DNA of 18,523 nt, taken from contig CALUWZ010000014.1 of assembly GCA_944324625.1 (NCBI GenBank), positions 1-18,523 of the forward strand, in the 5' to 3' direction. This document shows, one piece after another, positions 1 to 6,549 of the stretch; within the stretch, counting starts at the first letter, position 1, and every line of letters starts with the position of its first letter. The notes under the pieces are model-generated. The model saw only the letters and a program-made list of their open reading frames with translations. It made no database searches and was not told where the DNA came from. The DNA is from an uncultured Mailhella sp. (GTDB lineage Bacteria; Desulfobacterota; Desulfovibrionia; Desulfovibrionales; Desulfovibrionaceae). The position numbers and the translations under genes are program-made.

Positions 1-247
1 CCATGCTTGCGCAGACCACCGCAAGGCCTATGCCCAAGTTGCCGCTTGTGGCTTCAATGACTGTGCCGTCCTTGGTCAGTTCGCCGCTTTTCAGGGCTTC
101 TTTGATGTAGGCAAGGGATGCTCTGTCTTTTATGGAGCCGCCCGGATTGAACATTTCCGCTTTGACGTAAATATTTGCTCCTGCTTCCTTGGAAAGGTTG
201 GGGAAAAAAATAAGGGGCGTATTGCCGATATTTGCAAGTATGTCCAT
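1..247 (-). CDS. cysK: Cysteine synthase (O-acetylserine sulfhydrylase family), N-terminal part, cut by window edge
   Basis: A PLP enzyme expected to make cysteine from O-acetylserine and sulfide in the cytoplasm. Only about the first 82 residues are present; the rest lies beyond base 1. The start resembles the family (NIGNTPLI at residues 6-13). It is followed by NPGGSIKDR at 34-42, whose Lys40 is the expected PLP-binding lysine, and by EATSGNLGIGLA, the phosphate/substrate loop. The usual loop is TSGNTGIALA, so the Thr to Leu and Ala to Gly changes are mild departures. The start at 247 has a GAGG ribosome site about six bases upstream. It follows a small unknown gene by 36 nt and is probably co-transcribed with it. 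A CysM-like or other fold-type II PLP enzyme cannot be excluded from this fragment. Confidence 0.85.
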   Translation of the reverse strand, partial: MDILANIGNTPLIFFPNLSKEAGANIYVKAEMFNPGGSIKDRASLAYIKEALKSGELTKDGTVIEATSGNLGIGLAVVCASM

Positions 248-283
248 ACTGTCCTCTTTTGTTTTTGTTTGAAAGTTATGTTT

Positions 284-538
284 TTATAAATTGTCTTCTT
301 TGGTGAACATGCGCCAATTGGTGCCGTTTTCCGTTTCTTCGGGAACAACGTCAAGTATGGCGGTGTTTTTCCAGAAATAACTCAAACTTCCGTCAGGGCC
401 TATGTGGCATTTCATGTTTTGGGAAATTTCGTCGGGAGTGAGATTTTTTATGCTGACCCCAAGTTCTTCCAGCTGTTCCCGCAGAAGTTCCTCAATACGG
501 GCGGCAACTTGGGCATTGGGTCTGAACTGTTCGTGCAT
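284..538 (-). CDS. Small uncharacterised protein upstream of cysteine synthase
   Basis: An 84-residue, soluble-looking, acidic protein that I do not recognise. The N-terminal half is predicted helical and rich in Glu, Arg and Leu (ARIEELLREQLEELGVS). The C-terminal half looks beta-like and holds a single Cys in KCHIGPDG. There is no signal peptide or membrane segment. The start at 538 has an AGGAC ribosome site about seven bases upstream, and a near-ideal promoter lies at 590-617. It precedes the cysteine synthase gene by 36 nt on the same strand, so the two probably form an operon. A link to sulfur or cysteine metabolism is suggested by position only. The reading frame is short, but the promoter, ribosome site and spacing make it likely real. 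Confidence 0.7.
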   Translation of the reverse strand: MHEQFRPNAQVAARIEELLREQLEELGVSIKNLTPDEISQNMKCHIGPDGSLSYFWKNTAILDVVPEETENGTNWRMFTKEDNL

Positions 539-589
539 GGTGCTGTCCTGTTTTTGTTCTGTATTTGGGATTTGTGATTTTTTTTTTGT

Positions 590-617
590 ATTATAAGGCT
601 TATTCTCGGCTTGTCAA
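590..617 (-). promoter_or_regulatory. Sigma70-type promoter for the small gene and cysteine synthase
   Basis: Reading leftward, TTGACA (617-612) and TATAAT (595-590) are separated by 16 bp; both hexamers match consensus exactly. The expected start of transcription is about 50 bases upstream of the ATG at 538. The -35 box overlaps the -35 box of the divergent promoter at 611-639. Confidence 0.75.
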
Positions 618-639
618 AGTTTTAAACCCGTTTTATACT
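611..639 (+). promoter_or_regulatory. Sigma70-type promoter for the Dabb-domain gene
   Basis: TTGTCA (611-616) and TATACT (634-639) with a 17-bp spacer, each hexamer one base from consensus. It lies about 28 bases before the ATG at 667. The same seven bases, 611-617, supply the -35 box of the opposing promoter, so two polymerases could hardly bind at once. Confidence 0.7.
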
Positions 640-666
640 CGGAAAAAAATTTTTGAGAGGTGTAAT

Positions 667-975
667 ATGCTTCATCATGTTGTCTGGTGGACGCTCAAAG
701 ACGGCGTTAACGGAAAATCCGCCCGGGAGGCTGCAGAATATCTTGTCAAGCTCGGCATGGAAAAAATGAACGGCAAAATCGACGTGCTGCTTTCTCTTGA
801 ACTTGCCTGCCGATTTGCTTCCACAACCACGCAGGAAGTTCAGATTCTTTTGCACAGCACCCATGCGGACGAAAAAGCCCTTGCCGAATATGCAGGCCAC
901 CCCATTCACGTGGAATTTGCTTCAGAACTGAAGCAGTATGCTTCATCAAGACAGGCCATAGATTATTTTGTATAA
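667..975 (+). CDS. Dabb-family (stress-responsive alpha/beta barrel) small protein
   Basis: A 102-residue protein of the Dabb ferredoxin-like fold, usually a small cytoplasmic dimer. Bacterial members mostly have no known substrate. The opening MLHHVVWWTLKDG is typical of the family (hydrophobic strand with an early His). The later AEYAGHPIHVEFASELKQY matches its second conserved block (Y..HP.H..F...). The reading frame extends upstream to 565, but the start at 667 is preferred. It has a GAGAGG ribosome site seven bases upstream and a promoter ending at 639, and upstream starts would lie in or before that promoter. It is monocistronic, divergent from the cysteine synthase unit, with a terminator at 1067-1095. 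No catalytic role can be assigned from sequence. Confidence 0.8.
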   Translation: MLHHVVWWTLKDGVNGKSAREAAEYLVKLGMEKMNGKIDVLLSLELACRFASTTTQEVQILLHSTHADEKALAEYAGHPIHVEFASELKQYASSRQAIDYFV

Positions 976-989
976 TCTTGGGCTGACGC

Positions 990-1057
990 ATTGTCTGCGG
1001 ACAGAAAGGATTTGGTGTTTTTTGTCCGTATCCTGCTGTTTTTGCGTCCGCAGCAAT
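990..1057 (+). other. Long imperfect inverted repeat in the 3' region of the Dabb gene
   Basis: The outer arms, ATTG-t-CTGCGGAC (990-1002) and GTCCGCAGCAAT (1046-1057), pair over 12 bp with one bulge. Inner segments AGGAT (1007-1011) and ATCCT (1030-1034) can also pair. It sits between the stop at 975 and the terminator at 1067. It could be an mRNA 3' structure, the body of a small RNA ending at that terminator, or a decayed small repeat element. Confidence 0.45.
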
Positions 1058-1066
1058 CAGTGAATT

Positions 1067-1095
1067 AAAAAATCCCCTGAAAAGGGGATTTTTTT
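1067..1095. terminator. Rho-independent terminator after the Dabb gene
   Basis: A TCCCC / GGGGA stem with a TGAAAA loop, flanked by six A residues (1067-1072) and seven T residues (1089-1095). The flanking A and T tracts let it work in either direction. It would separate the plus-strand Dabb transcript from the leftward tRNA transcript. Confidence 0.85.
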
Positions 1096-1147
1096 ATAGG
1101 CTATAAATTTTATGCATACGGATAATGAATGTCCGAAAATTGAGTAT

Positions 1148-1174
1148 AAAAAAAGGCCAATCCGAAGATTGACC
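1148..1174 (-). terminator. Rho-independent terminator of the tRNA-Asp transcript
   Basis: Reading leftward, GGTCAATC (1174-1167), a TTCG tetraloop and GATTGGCC (1162-1155) form an 8-bp stem with one G-U pair. Seven T residues follow (1154-1148). It lies about 33 bases downstream of the second tRNA-Asp. Confidence 0.85.
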
Positions 1175-1180
1175 CAAAAT

Positions 1181-1197
1181 CATACTGGGGGAGTATG
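1181..1197 (-). other. Short hairpin just downstream of the tRNA-Asp pair
   Basis: CATACT and AGTATG are exact complements around a five-base run (G on the plus strand). It begins ten bases after the tRNA CCA end, beyond an A/T-only run, and before the main terminator. It may mark a 3' trimming boundary; function unproven. Confidence 0.4.
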
Positions 1198-1206
1198 AAA
1201 AAAAAA

Positions 1207-1283
<77 letters not shown>

Positions 1284-1339
1284 GCAATTTGCTGCGCTTG
1301 GCAAATATATGTAAACACCCGAAAGTGTATTCTTTGAAG

Positions 1340-1416
<77 letters not shown>

Positions 1417-1422
1417 GCAATT

Positions 1423-1439
1423 GTGACGAACATCGTCAC
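1423..1439 (-). promoter_or_regulatory. Perfect dyad in the tRNA-Asp leader
   Basis: GTGACGA (1423-1429) and TCGTCAC (1433-1439) are exact inverted repeats around three bases. It lies between the promoter and the mature 5' end (1416), so the pre-tRNA leader can form a 7-bp stem-loop. It could be an RNase P or nuclease boundary, or a DNA operator. Confidence 0.5.
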
Positions 1440-1449
1440 CGGAGAACTC

Positions 1450-1478
1450 TATTTATATGGAAGCTGAAACTTTGTCAA
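1450..1478 (-). promoter_or_regulatory. Promoter of the tRNA-Asp pair
   Basis: Leftward TTGACA (1478-1473) is consensus. The -10 is either TAAATA (1455-1450, 17-bp spacer) or TATAAA (1457-1452, 15-bp spacer). It lies between mnmG and the tRNAs, so the tRNAs need not depend on mnmG read-through. Confidence 0.6.
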
Positions 1479-1498
1479 CAAAAAAATAGGATTTTTTT

Positions 1499-3418
1499 TT
1501 AATTTTTTTCCTGTTCTTCCATTTTCATTTTTTTCAGGGCAATTTCAATGCAGGAAAGCGCCGCGGGCGTTACCCCCGAAATGCGGCCTGCCTGACCGAG
1601 ATTGAGCGGTTTTACACGGTTGAGCTTTTCCTGAATTTCCCGTGAAAGGCCGGGCATGTCGGTATAATCAAGGTCTTGGGGCAGGGTGATTTTTTCCTGA
1701 CTTGCCGTTTTTTGGATTATTTCTTCCTGACGGTTCAGATAGCCTGCATATTTGGTGATGATTTCCGCAGTTTCGCAGATTTCGGGATATTTATCCAAAT
1801 ATTCCTGCAGATTGGGTGCAAAATGCACCATATCTTTCAGCTGCAGGTTGGGACGGCGGCACAAATCTTCAAGGGTAATGGCTTTGGTGGGGCTGGCTTC
1901 CTTGAGTTCTTCCAAAACGGCACGGGTTTTTGCGTCGGGGCGGATGACGGTGTTTTGCAGAAGTGTGAGGATTTCCTGCAGAATTTCCTGTTTTTTGGTG
2001 AAAATGGCATAGTGTTCATCGTCCACAAGGCCGCGTTCCCGTCCGATGGGGGTCAGGCGCTGGTCGGCATTGTCTTCGCGCAGGAGCAGGCGGTATTCGG
2101 CACGGGAAGTAAACATGCGGAACGGTTCTTCTGTTCCTTTTGTAACCAGTTCGTCAACCAGAACAGCCATATAGGCTTCGTCGCGCCGCAAAAGGAACGG
2201 TTCTTTGCCCTCAAGGCGCGCGGCAATGTTCAGGGACGCCCACAGGCCTTGGGCTGCGGCTTCTTCATAGCCTGACGTGCCGTTGATCTGGCCCGCAAAC
2301 CAAAGGCCTTCCACATTCTTGGTTTCAAGCGTCGGATGCAGCTGAATGGGGTTTGCGTAATCGTATTCGATGGCATAGCCGGGACGCACGATTTTTGCGT
2401 TTTCAAGTCCCGGAATGGTGGCTATCATGCCCTCCTGAATGTCAAGGGGCAGGCTTGTGGAAATGCCGTTGGGATAACATTCTTCGCAGTTCAGGCCTTC
2501 GGGTTCCACAAAAACCTGGTGGCGTTCCCGTTCGGGAAAACGGGCGACCTTGTCTTCCACGGAAGGGCAGTAGCGTGCGCCCGTGCCTTCGATGACGCCC
2601 GTAAAAAGGGGAGATCTGTCCATGCCGGAACGGATGATGTCGTGGGTTTTTTCGTTGGTCCAAGTAATATAGCAGGGAACCTGCGGGAGTTTCGGACCTT
2701 CGCCGTGAAAGCTGAAGCCCGGAGGCGGAAAATCGCCCGGCTGTTCTTCGAGAACGTCAAAATTAATGGAATCATAGCGCAGTCTTGGGGTTGTGCCTGT
2801 TTTGAGGCGGCCGAGGGTTATGCCGAGTCTGCGCAGGGCGTCGGACAGGTGTCTGCTCGGTGCGTCGCCGAGTCTTCCTCCGGGGAGGTTTTTCAGGCCG
2901 ATGTGGATAAGGCCGCACAAAAATGTGCCTGTGGTCAAAAGCACGTGGGGCGCATAAAACTTTTTGCCTATGGCGGTTATCACGCCCTTGATTTTGTATT
3001 GTGCGCCGCCGTGTTCTCCTTCGGGTTCTTCGGCTATCAGGTCTTCAACGATATCCTGCCACAGCGTGATGTTTTTTTGTTTGAAAATGGATGATTTGAC
3101 AACTTTAATATAAGCTTCCCTGTCCATTTGGGCTCGCCGCGAACGCACGGCAGGGCCTTTGCTCTGGTTCAGAATACGGAACTGTATGCCTGCGGCATCG
3201 GCCCAGAGTCCCATGGAACCGCCGAGGGCGTCGATTTCGCGCACCAAATGGCCTTTGGCAAGGCCTCCTATGGCGGGGTTGCAGGACAGGTGGCCTATTC
3301 TGTCGATATTTCCCGTGACAAGCAGGGTTTTATGGCCGAGTTTGGCAAGGGCCATGGCGGCTTCGCAGCCTGCATGGCCTGCGCCGACGACTATGCTGTC
3401 AAAATATTCTTCATTCAT
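1499..3418 (-). CDS. mnmG: tRNA uridine-5-carboxymethylaminomethyl modification enzyme MnmG (GidA)
   Basis: An FAD enzyme which, with the GTPase MnmE, installs the cmnm5 group at wobble U34 of several tRNAs in the cytoplasm. From 3418 it is 639 residues, near the usual 620-640. Visible features are the FAD-binding [11 protein letters not shown] (11-21), [23 protein letters not shown] (45-67), the family signature [15 protein letters not shown] (280-294) with its conserved Cys284, and the C-terminal [14 protein letters not shown] block. The reading frame is open 40 residues further upstream, but that extension is not family-like and would overlap the promoter at 3500-3528. The start at 3418 has only a weak GGA ribosome site. 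No terminator follows the gene before the tRNA promoter. No mnmE is in the window. Confidence 0.97.
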   Translation of the reverse strand: MNEEYFDSIVVGAGHAGCEAAMALAKLGHKTLLVTGNIDRIGHLSCNPAIGGLAKGHLVREIDALGGSMGLWADAAGIQFRILNQSKGPAVRSRRAQMDREAYIKVVKSSIFKQKNITLWQDIVEDLIAEEPEGEHGGAQYKIKGVITAIGKKFYAPHVLLTTGTFLCGLIHIGLKNLPGGRLGDAPSRHLSDALRRLGITLGRLKTGTTPRLRYDSINFDVLEEQPGDFPPPGFSFHGEGPKLPQVPCYITWTNEKTHDIIRSGMDRSPLFTGVIEGTGARYCPSVEDKVARFPERERHQVFVEPEGLNCEECYPNGISTSLPLDIQEGMIATIPGLENAKIVRPGYAIEYDYANPIQLHPTLETKNVEGLWFAGQINGTSGYEEAAAQGLWASLNIAARLEGKEPFLLRRDEAYMAVLVDELVTKGTEEPFRMFTSRAEYRLLLREDNADQRLTPIGRERGLVDDEHYAIFTKKQEILQEILTLLQNTVIRPDAKTRAVLEELKEASPTKAITLEDLCRRPNLQLKDMVHFAPNLQEYLDKYPEICETAEIITKYAGYLNRQEEIIQKTASQEKITLPQDLDYTDMPGLSREIQEKLNRVKPLNLGQAGRISGVTPAALSCIEIALKKMKMEEQEKN

Positions 3419-3446
3419 GCTGAATCCGATGAGTAAAATGTTTGGC

Positions 3447-3476
3447 AAAACAGGCAGTGCAGAACTCTGCCGTTTT
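3447..3476 (-). other. Stem-loop in the mnmG 5' leader
   Basis: AAAAC-a-GGCAG (3447-3457) can pair with CTGCC-GTTTT (3467-3476), ten pairs with one bulge and a nine-base loop. It lies between the putative mnmG promoter and its start. A run of T follows in the leftward direction only weakly, so an attenuator is possible but not convincing. Confidence 0.35.
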
Positions 3477-3499
3477 CGGTAAAAAAAATTTGCATTGCC

Positions 3500-3528
3500 A
3501 TTATGCGTATATCTTGATAAAAAAGCAA
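3500..3528 (-). promoter_or_regulatory. Probable mnmG promoter
   Basis: Leftward TTGCTT (3528-3523) and CATAAT (3505-3500) have a 17-bp spacer; they match 4/6 and 5/6 of consensus. It gives a leader of roughly 75 bases that contains the stem-loop at 3447-3476. Confidence 0.5.
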
Positions 3529-3529
3529 G

Positions 3530-3535
3530 TATAAT
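3530..3535 (+). promoter_or_regulatory. Candidate -10 box for the waaA-to-hydrogenase-protease operon
   Basis: TATAAT lies 22 bases before the start at 3558. No good -35 box sits 16-18 bp upstream (GTATAT at the 17-bp position), so an activator or another sigma factor may be involved. It overlaps the -35 region of the opposing mnmG promoter. Confidence 0.4.
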
Positions 3536-3557
3536 CAATCAGAGAAAGGAAATTGCC

Positions 3558-3719
3558 ATGTCACCTGTCTGGAAAGGCTTTTTAATCGGTTCTTCGCTGG
3601 GGATTTTTGCATATTTGTTCGGCATTACGGAAAGTGCGGGAAGAAGCATTCTGCTCGGCATTATTGCAGGCCTGTGCGCAGGGCTTACCTATAAAATACG
3701 CGAAGGAAACAGAAAATAA
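3558..3719 (+). CDS. Small two-helix membrane protein coupled to waaA
   Basis: A 53-residue protein that I do not recognise. Two hydrophobic, Gly-rich segments (about residues 7-23 and 29-46) are separated by a short TESAGRS loop, and a basic tail (YKIREGNRK) follows. This pattern suits a helical hairpin in the inner membrane with both ends inside. The start at 3558 is chosen over the longer frame from 3495 because AAGGA lies eight bases upstream and the candidate -10 box would fall inside the longer version. Its stop overlaps the waaA start (TAATG at 3717-3721), so the two are probably translationally coupled. That suggests, but does not show, an envelope or LPS-related role. Confidence 0.75.
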   Translation: MSPVWKGFLIGSSLGIFAYLFGITESAGRSILLGIIAGLCAGLTYKIREGNRK

Positions 3720-5074
3720 TGCTGCAGGGGCTTTTTTTCTCGCTGTATTCCTTGGCATGGGGTTTGGCCAAGCCGTTTCTGAAAAAGCATAAGCGCCTGC
3801 AGGACGGGTATGCGGAGCGGCTGACGGGCGGAAACTGGCAGGCTCTTGCACGGGAAAAACCCGTGACGCTGTGGATACAGGCGGCATCGGGCGGCGAAGC
3901 ATATCTTGCGCTGGAACTTTTGAAATATGTGCCGAGTCTGAAAAACAACGGTGAAAACCTGCATATTCTGTGCACGTCCATGACCAAGCAGGGTATGGAA
4001 GTTCTGCAGCGGGGCAGGGAAGCCTTTATGGAAAATTGGCAGAAAAAAACACCGCAGAAGCCCTGTCCGCAGATTTCTTTGTGTTATTTTCCTTTTGACG
4101 GCCCCAAGACCATGCGCAGGGCGTTTTCTTCTGCAAGGCCCAAGGCGTGCATTTTGCTGGAAACCGAGCTTTGGCCGAACTTTATGCGCATGTGCGGCGA
4201 ATTTGGCGCAAAGCTGTATGTTGTCAACGGCCGCATGACCGAAAAGACTTTTTCCGCCTATAAAAAAATCAAGGCTGTTTTTGGGGGAATCAATCCCCGT
4301 GCCGTGTATGCCACACGGGAAAAAGACAGGGAATTTTTTGCGCGCATTTTTCCGCAGAGCGCCTGCAGATTCATGCATAACATGAAATTTGACAGTGTTG
4401 CGAGGGAGCTGGAATTTGCCATGGCAGAAAAAAAATCAAATTCCCTGAAGGAATTTTTCGATCCGAAAACCTGTGTATATCTTTTTGCTTCCGTGCGCGG
4501 GGAAGAAGAAAAAGACCTTGTGCCCCTTATTGCCAAACTGCACGGACAGAAAAGCAAAAGCGCCCTGTGCGTGGTTCCCCGTCATACCGCAAGATTTTCC
4601 GAATGGAAAAAACAGCTTGAAGCCAAGGGCTTGGCAGTTTCTTTTGTGACGGAACTTATGGACGCGCAGCGAAAAATCGGCGCAGGCGACATTGTTGTCT
4701 GGAACAGGTTCGGCGATCTGAAGGAATTGTATGCCGCGGCGGATTATGCCTTTGTGGGCGGCAGTCTTGCTCCGCTCGGCGGGCAGAATTTTTTGGAACC
4801 CTTGGTGTACGGCGTCATACCGCATACAGGCATTAACCTGCAAAATTTTATGTGGGTTTTTGAAACGCAGGGCAAACAGAAAAATCTGGCGGAGGAAAAT
4901 CTGCTTTGCCTGTATGCCTCCGCGCGTTCCTTGGAAGATACGTTCTGCGGTCTGCCCGAACAAAAATTTGCAAAGCATGCCGAGATACAGAAACGCTTCA
5001 AAACATGGCTCGGTCCGCTTTGCGGCAGCAGCAGAAAAGTCATGGAAGAAATTTGGGCAGATATAAATAAATAA
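3719..5074 (+). CDS. waaA: 3-deoxy-D-manno-octulosonic acid (Kdo) transferase WaaA
   Basis: Transfers Kdo from CMP-Kdo to the lipid A precursor at the cytoplasmic face of the inner membrane, starting the LPS core. The 451-residue length is slightly above the usual 420-430. A hydrophobic N-terminal anchor (MLQGLFFSLYSLAWGLAKPF) precedes a GT-B fold. Diagnostic blocks are AASGGEAYLALEL with Glu60 as expected catalytic residue, LLETELWPN (147-154), NGRMTEKTFSAYKK (170-183) and GGSLAPLGGQNFLEP (347-361). The last is normally GGHN, so His is replaced by Gln. The ATG overlaps the stop of the small membrane protein, and GAAGGAA in that gene serves as ribosome site. Number of Kdo residues added cannot be told from sequence. 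Confidence 0.95.
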   Translation: MLQGLFFSLYSLAWGLAKPFLKKHKRLQDGYAERLTGGNWQALAREKPVTLWIQAASGGEAYLALELLKYVPSLKNNGENLHILCTSMTKQGMEVLQRGREAFMENWQKKTPQKPCPQISLCYFPFDGPKTMRRAFSSARPKACILLETELWPNFMRMCGEFGAKLYVVNGRMTEKTFSAYKKIKAVFGGINPRAVYATREKDREFFARIFPQSACRFMHNMKFDSVARELEFAMAEKKSNSLKEFFDPKTCVYLFASVRGEEEKDLVPLIAKLHGQKSKSALCVVPRHTARFSEWKKQLEAKGLAVSFVTELMDAQRKIGAGDIVVWNRFGDLKELYAAADYAFVGGSLAPLGGQNFLEPLVYGVIPHTGINLQNFMWVFETQGKQKNLAEENLLCLYASARSLEDTFCGLPEQKFAKHAEIQKRFKTWLGPLCGSSRKVMEEIWADINK

Positions 5075-5100
5075 GAGTCTGCCCGAAAAACGGAATATAT

Positions 5101-6549
5101 ATGATATTTAAAAAACTGCAGGAAATATTCATCAACAACGATAAAGAAAACGTGGTGATCTTGGGTGCGGGCGAAGTAGGCCTTCACCTTGCAAGGCGTC
5201 TGACCCAAGAAGACAAAAACGTTGTTGTCATTGACAAGGACAAAAGCCGTCTCGAGCGCATGACTCAGTTTGTGGACGTGCGTACGGTGCTGGGTTCCGG
5301 CTCGTCCCCCAAAACCCTGAGTTTGGCAGGGGTGGAAGATTCCCACTATTTTCTGGCCGTTACCAATAATGACGAGGTCAATCTGGTGGCCTGCCTTTTT
5401 GCCAATGCCCTTGCGCCCGATGCCGTCAAGCTTGCCCGCATAAGCAATAAGGAATACGAAGAATATCCTTTTGTTCTGGGCAGTTCCAGCCTGAACATAC
5501 AGCTTATGGTTCACCCCGAAAGCGAAGTTGTGCAGAGCATCAACCGTCTGCTTTCCCTGCCGGGTTCGCAGGATTATGCGGAATTTGCGGGCGGACACCT
5601 GCGCATGGTTGCCTATACCGTTGACGCCAATGCCGAACTTGTGGGCAGGCGGCTTTTTGAATTTAAAGACATTGTCAAAAGCGACAATATCATGGTGGCG
5701 GCCATAGTCCGCGACAGCAAGCTTATCATTCCCAACGGCCAAGTGGTTATTCAGGCCAATGACCTTGTCTATTTTGCCTATGTGGACACGGCCCAGAAAG
5801 ACCTGCTCCGCTCTCTGAAAAAAACACGCGCGTTTTTCCATTCCGTGTGCATAGTGGGCGGCGGAAAAATCGGGTATCTGCTGGCAAAGCTTTTTGAAAG
5901 CAAGGGGCTTGACGTCAAGCTTATCGAAAAGGACGAGGCCCGCTGCGAAGAATTGGCGGATTTATTGGACAGCACGCTCATTCTGCACGGCGATGCCACG
6001 GAAACCACGCTGCTGAAAGAAGAAAACGTGGGCAAAATGGACGTGATCGTTGCGGTTACGGCGGACGAGGAAACCAATATTCTGGCCTGTCTTCTTGCCA
6101 AAAGCATGGGCGCACGGGACAGCGTTGCCCGCGTGAACAAGTCCGAGTATCTGCCCATAGTGAAGCACATCGGCATTGACCACAGCGTCAGCACGCGCAT
6201 TGCAGCGGTAAACGGTTTTCTGAGCTTTATCCGTCAGGGCAATGTTGTGGCGTTTGCGTCGGTTGCCTCCGACGCGGCAGAAGTTTTGGAAGTCTGTCTG
6301 ACGGAAGATTCCAAGCTGATCAATAAACCGCTTATGGAACTTTCCATTCCGAAAAATGTTATCATGCTTGCCTTTATGCGTGAGCAGAAAGTTTTCATTC
6401 CCCACGGCAAAACAGTTTTTGTGCCGGGCGATCACGTGATTTTTCTCGGCGAGCAAAAAGCCATGCGTGATCTTGATGATCTTATCGGCGAGCGCACAAC
6501 CATTAAACAAAACGATGCAAACAGAATTTTAAACGTATGGAAAAAGTAG
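5101..6549 (+). CDS. trkA: Trk system potassium uptake protein TrkA
   Basis: A cytoplasmic NAD(H)-binding regulator that gates a TrkH/TrkG potassium channel. The 482 residues form two RCK units. The first Rossmann domain has GAGEVGLHLA (22-31) and VVVIDKD (41-47); its RCK_C part runs to about 235. The second has VGGGKIGYLLA (252-262), VKLIEKDE (272-279) and GDATETTLLKEE (297-308), with a second RCK_C at about 385-465. The first strand usually begins at residue 1-3, so the 17-residue N-terminal extension is unusual. The start at 5101 has only CGGA as ribosome site, and no better in-frame start is visible. It follows waaA by 26 nt and overlaps rdgB by 13 nt. The partner channel TrkH is not in the window. 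Confidence 0.93.
   Translation: MIFKKLQEIFINNDKENVVILGAGEVGLHLARRLTQEDKNVVVIDKDKSRLERMTQFVDVRTVLGSGSSPKTLSLAGVEDSHYFLAVTNNDEVNLVACLFANALAPDAVKLARISNKEYEEYPFVLGSSSLNIQLMVHPESEVVQSINRLLSLPGSQDYAEFAGGHLRMVAYTVDANAELVGRRLFEFKDIVKSDNIMVAAIVRDSKLIIPNGQVVIQANDLVYFAYVDTAQKDLLRSLKKTRAFFHSVCIVGGGKIGYLLAKLFESKGLDVKLIEKDEARCEELADLLDSTLILHGDATETTLLKEENVGKMDVIVAVTADEETNILACLLAKSMGARDSVARVNKSEYLPIVKHIGIDHSVSTRIAAVNGFLSFIRQGNVVAFASVASDAAEVLEVCLTEDSKLINKPLMELSIPKNVIMLAFMREQKVFIPHGKTVFVPGDHVIFLGEQKAMRDLDDLIGERTTIKQNDANRILNVWKK

Noticed and set aside
2336..3094. Plus-strand reading frame of 252 codons opposite mnmG
   Set aside because: It overlaps the conserved FAD and signature regions of mnmG in antisense, with no plausible ribosome site.
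1499..3418. Functional link between MnmG and the adjacent tRNA-Asp genes
   Set aside because: MnmG acts on tRNAs with U34; tRNA-Asp has G34, and the tRNAs have their own promoter.
3447..3476. mnmG leader stem-loop as a transcription attenuator
   Set aside because: Only a short TGTTTT follows the stem in the direction of mnmG, and no alternative antiterminator pairing or leader peptide is visible; kept as a structure, not called a terminator.
3419..3538. N-terminal 40-residue extension of mnmG
   Set aside because: The MnmG family starts near the FAD motif; the extension would run through the probable promoter and leader stem.
4744..5841. Long minus-strand reading frame (365 codons) across waaA and trkA
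   Set aside because: It is antisense to two well-conserved genes, shows no domain or ribosome site I recognise, and its composition is that of a reverse-complement shadow.
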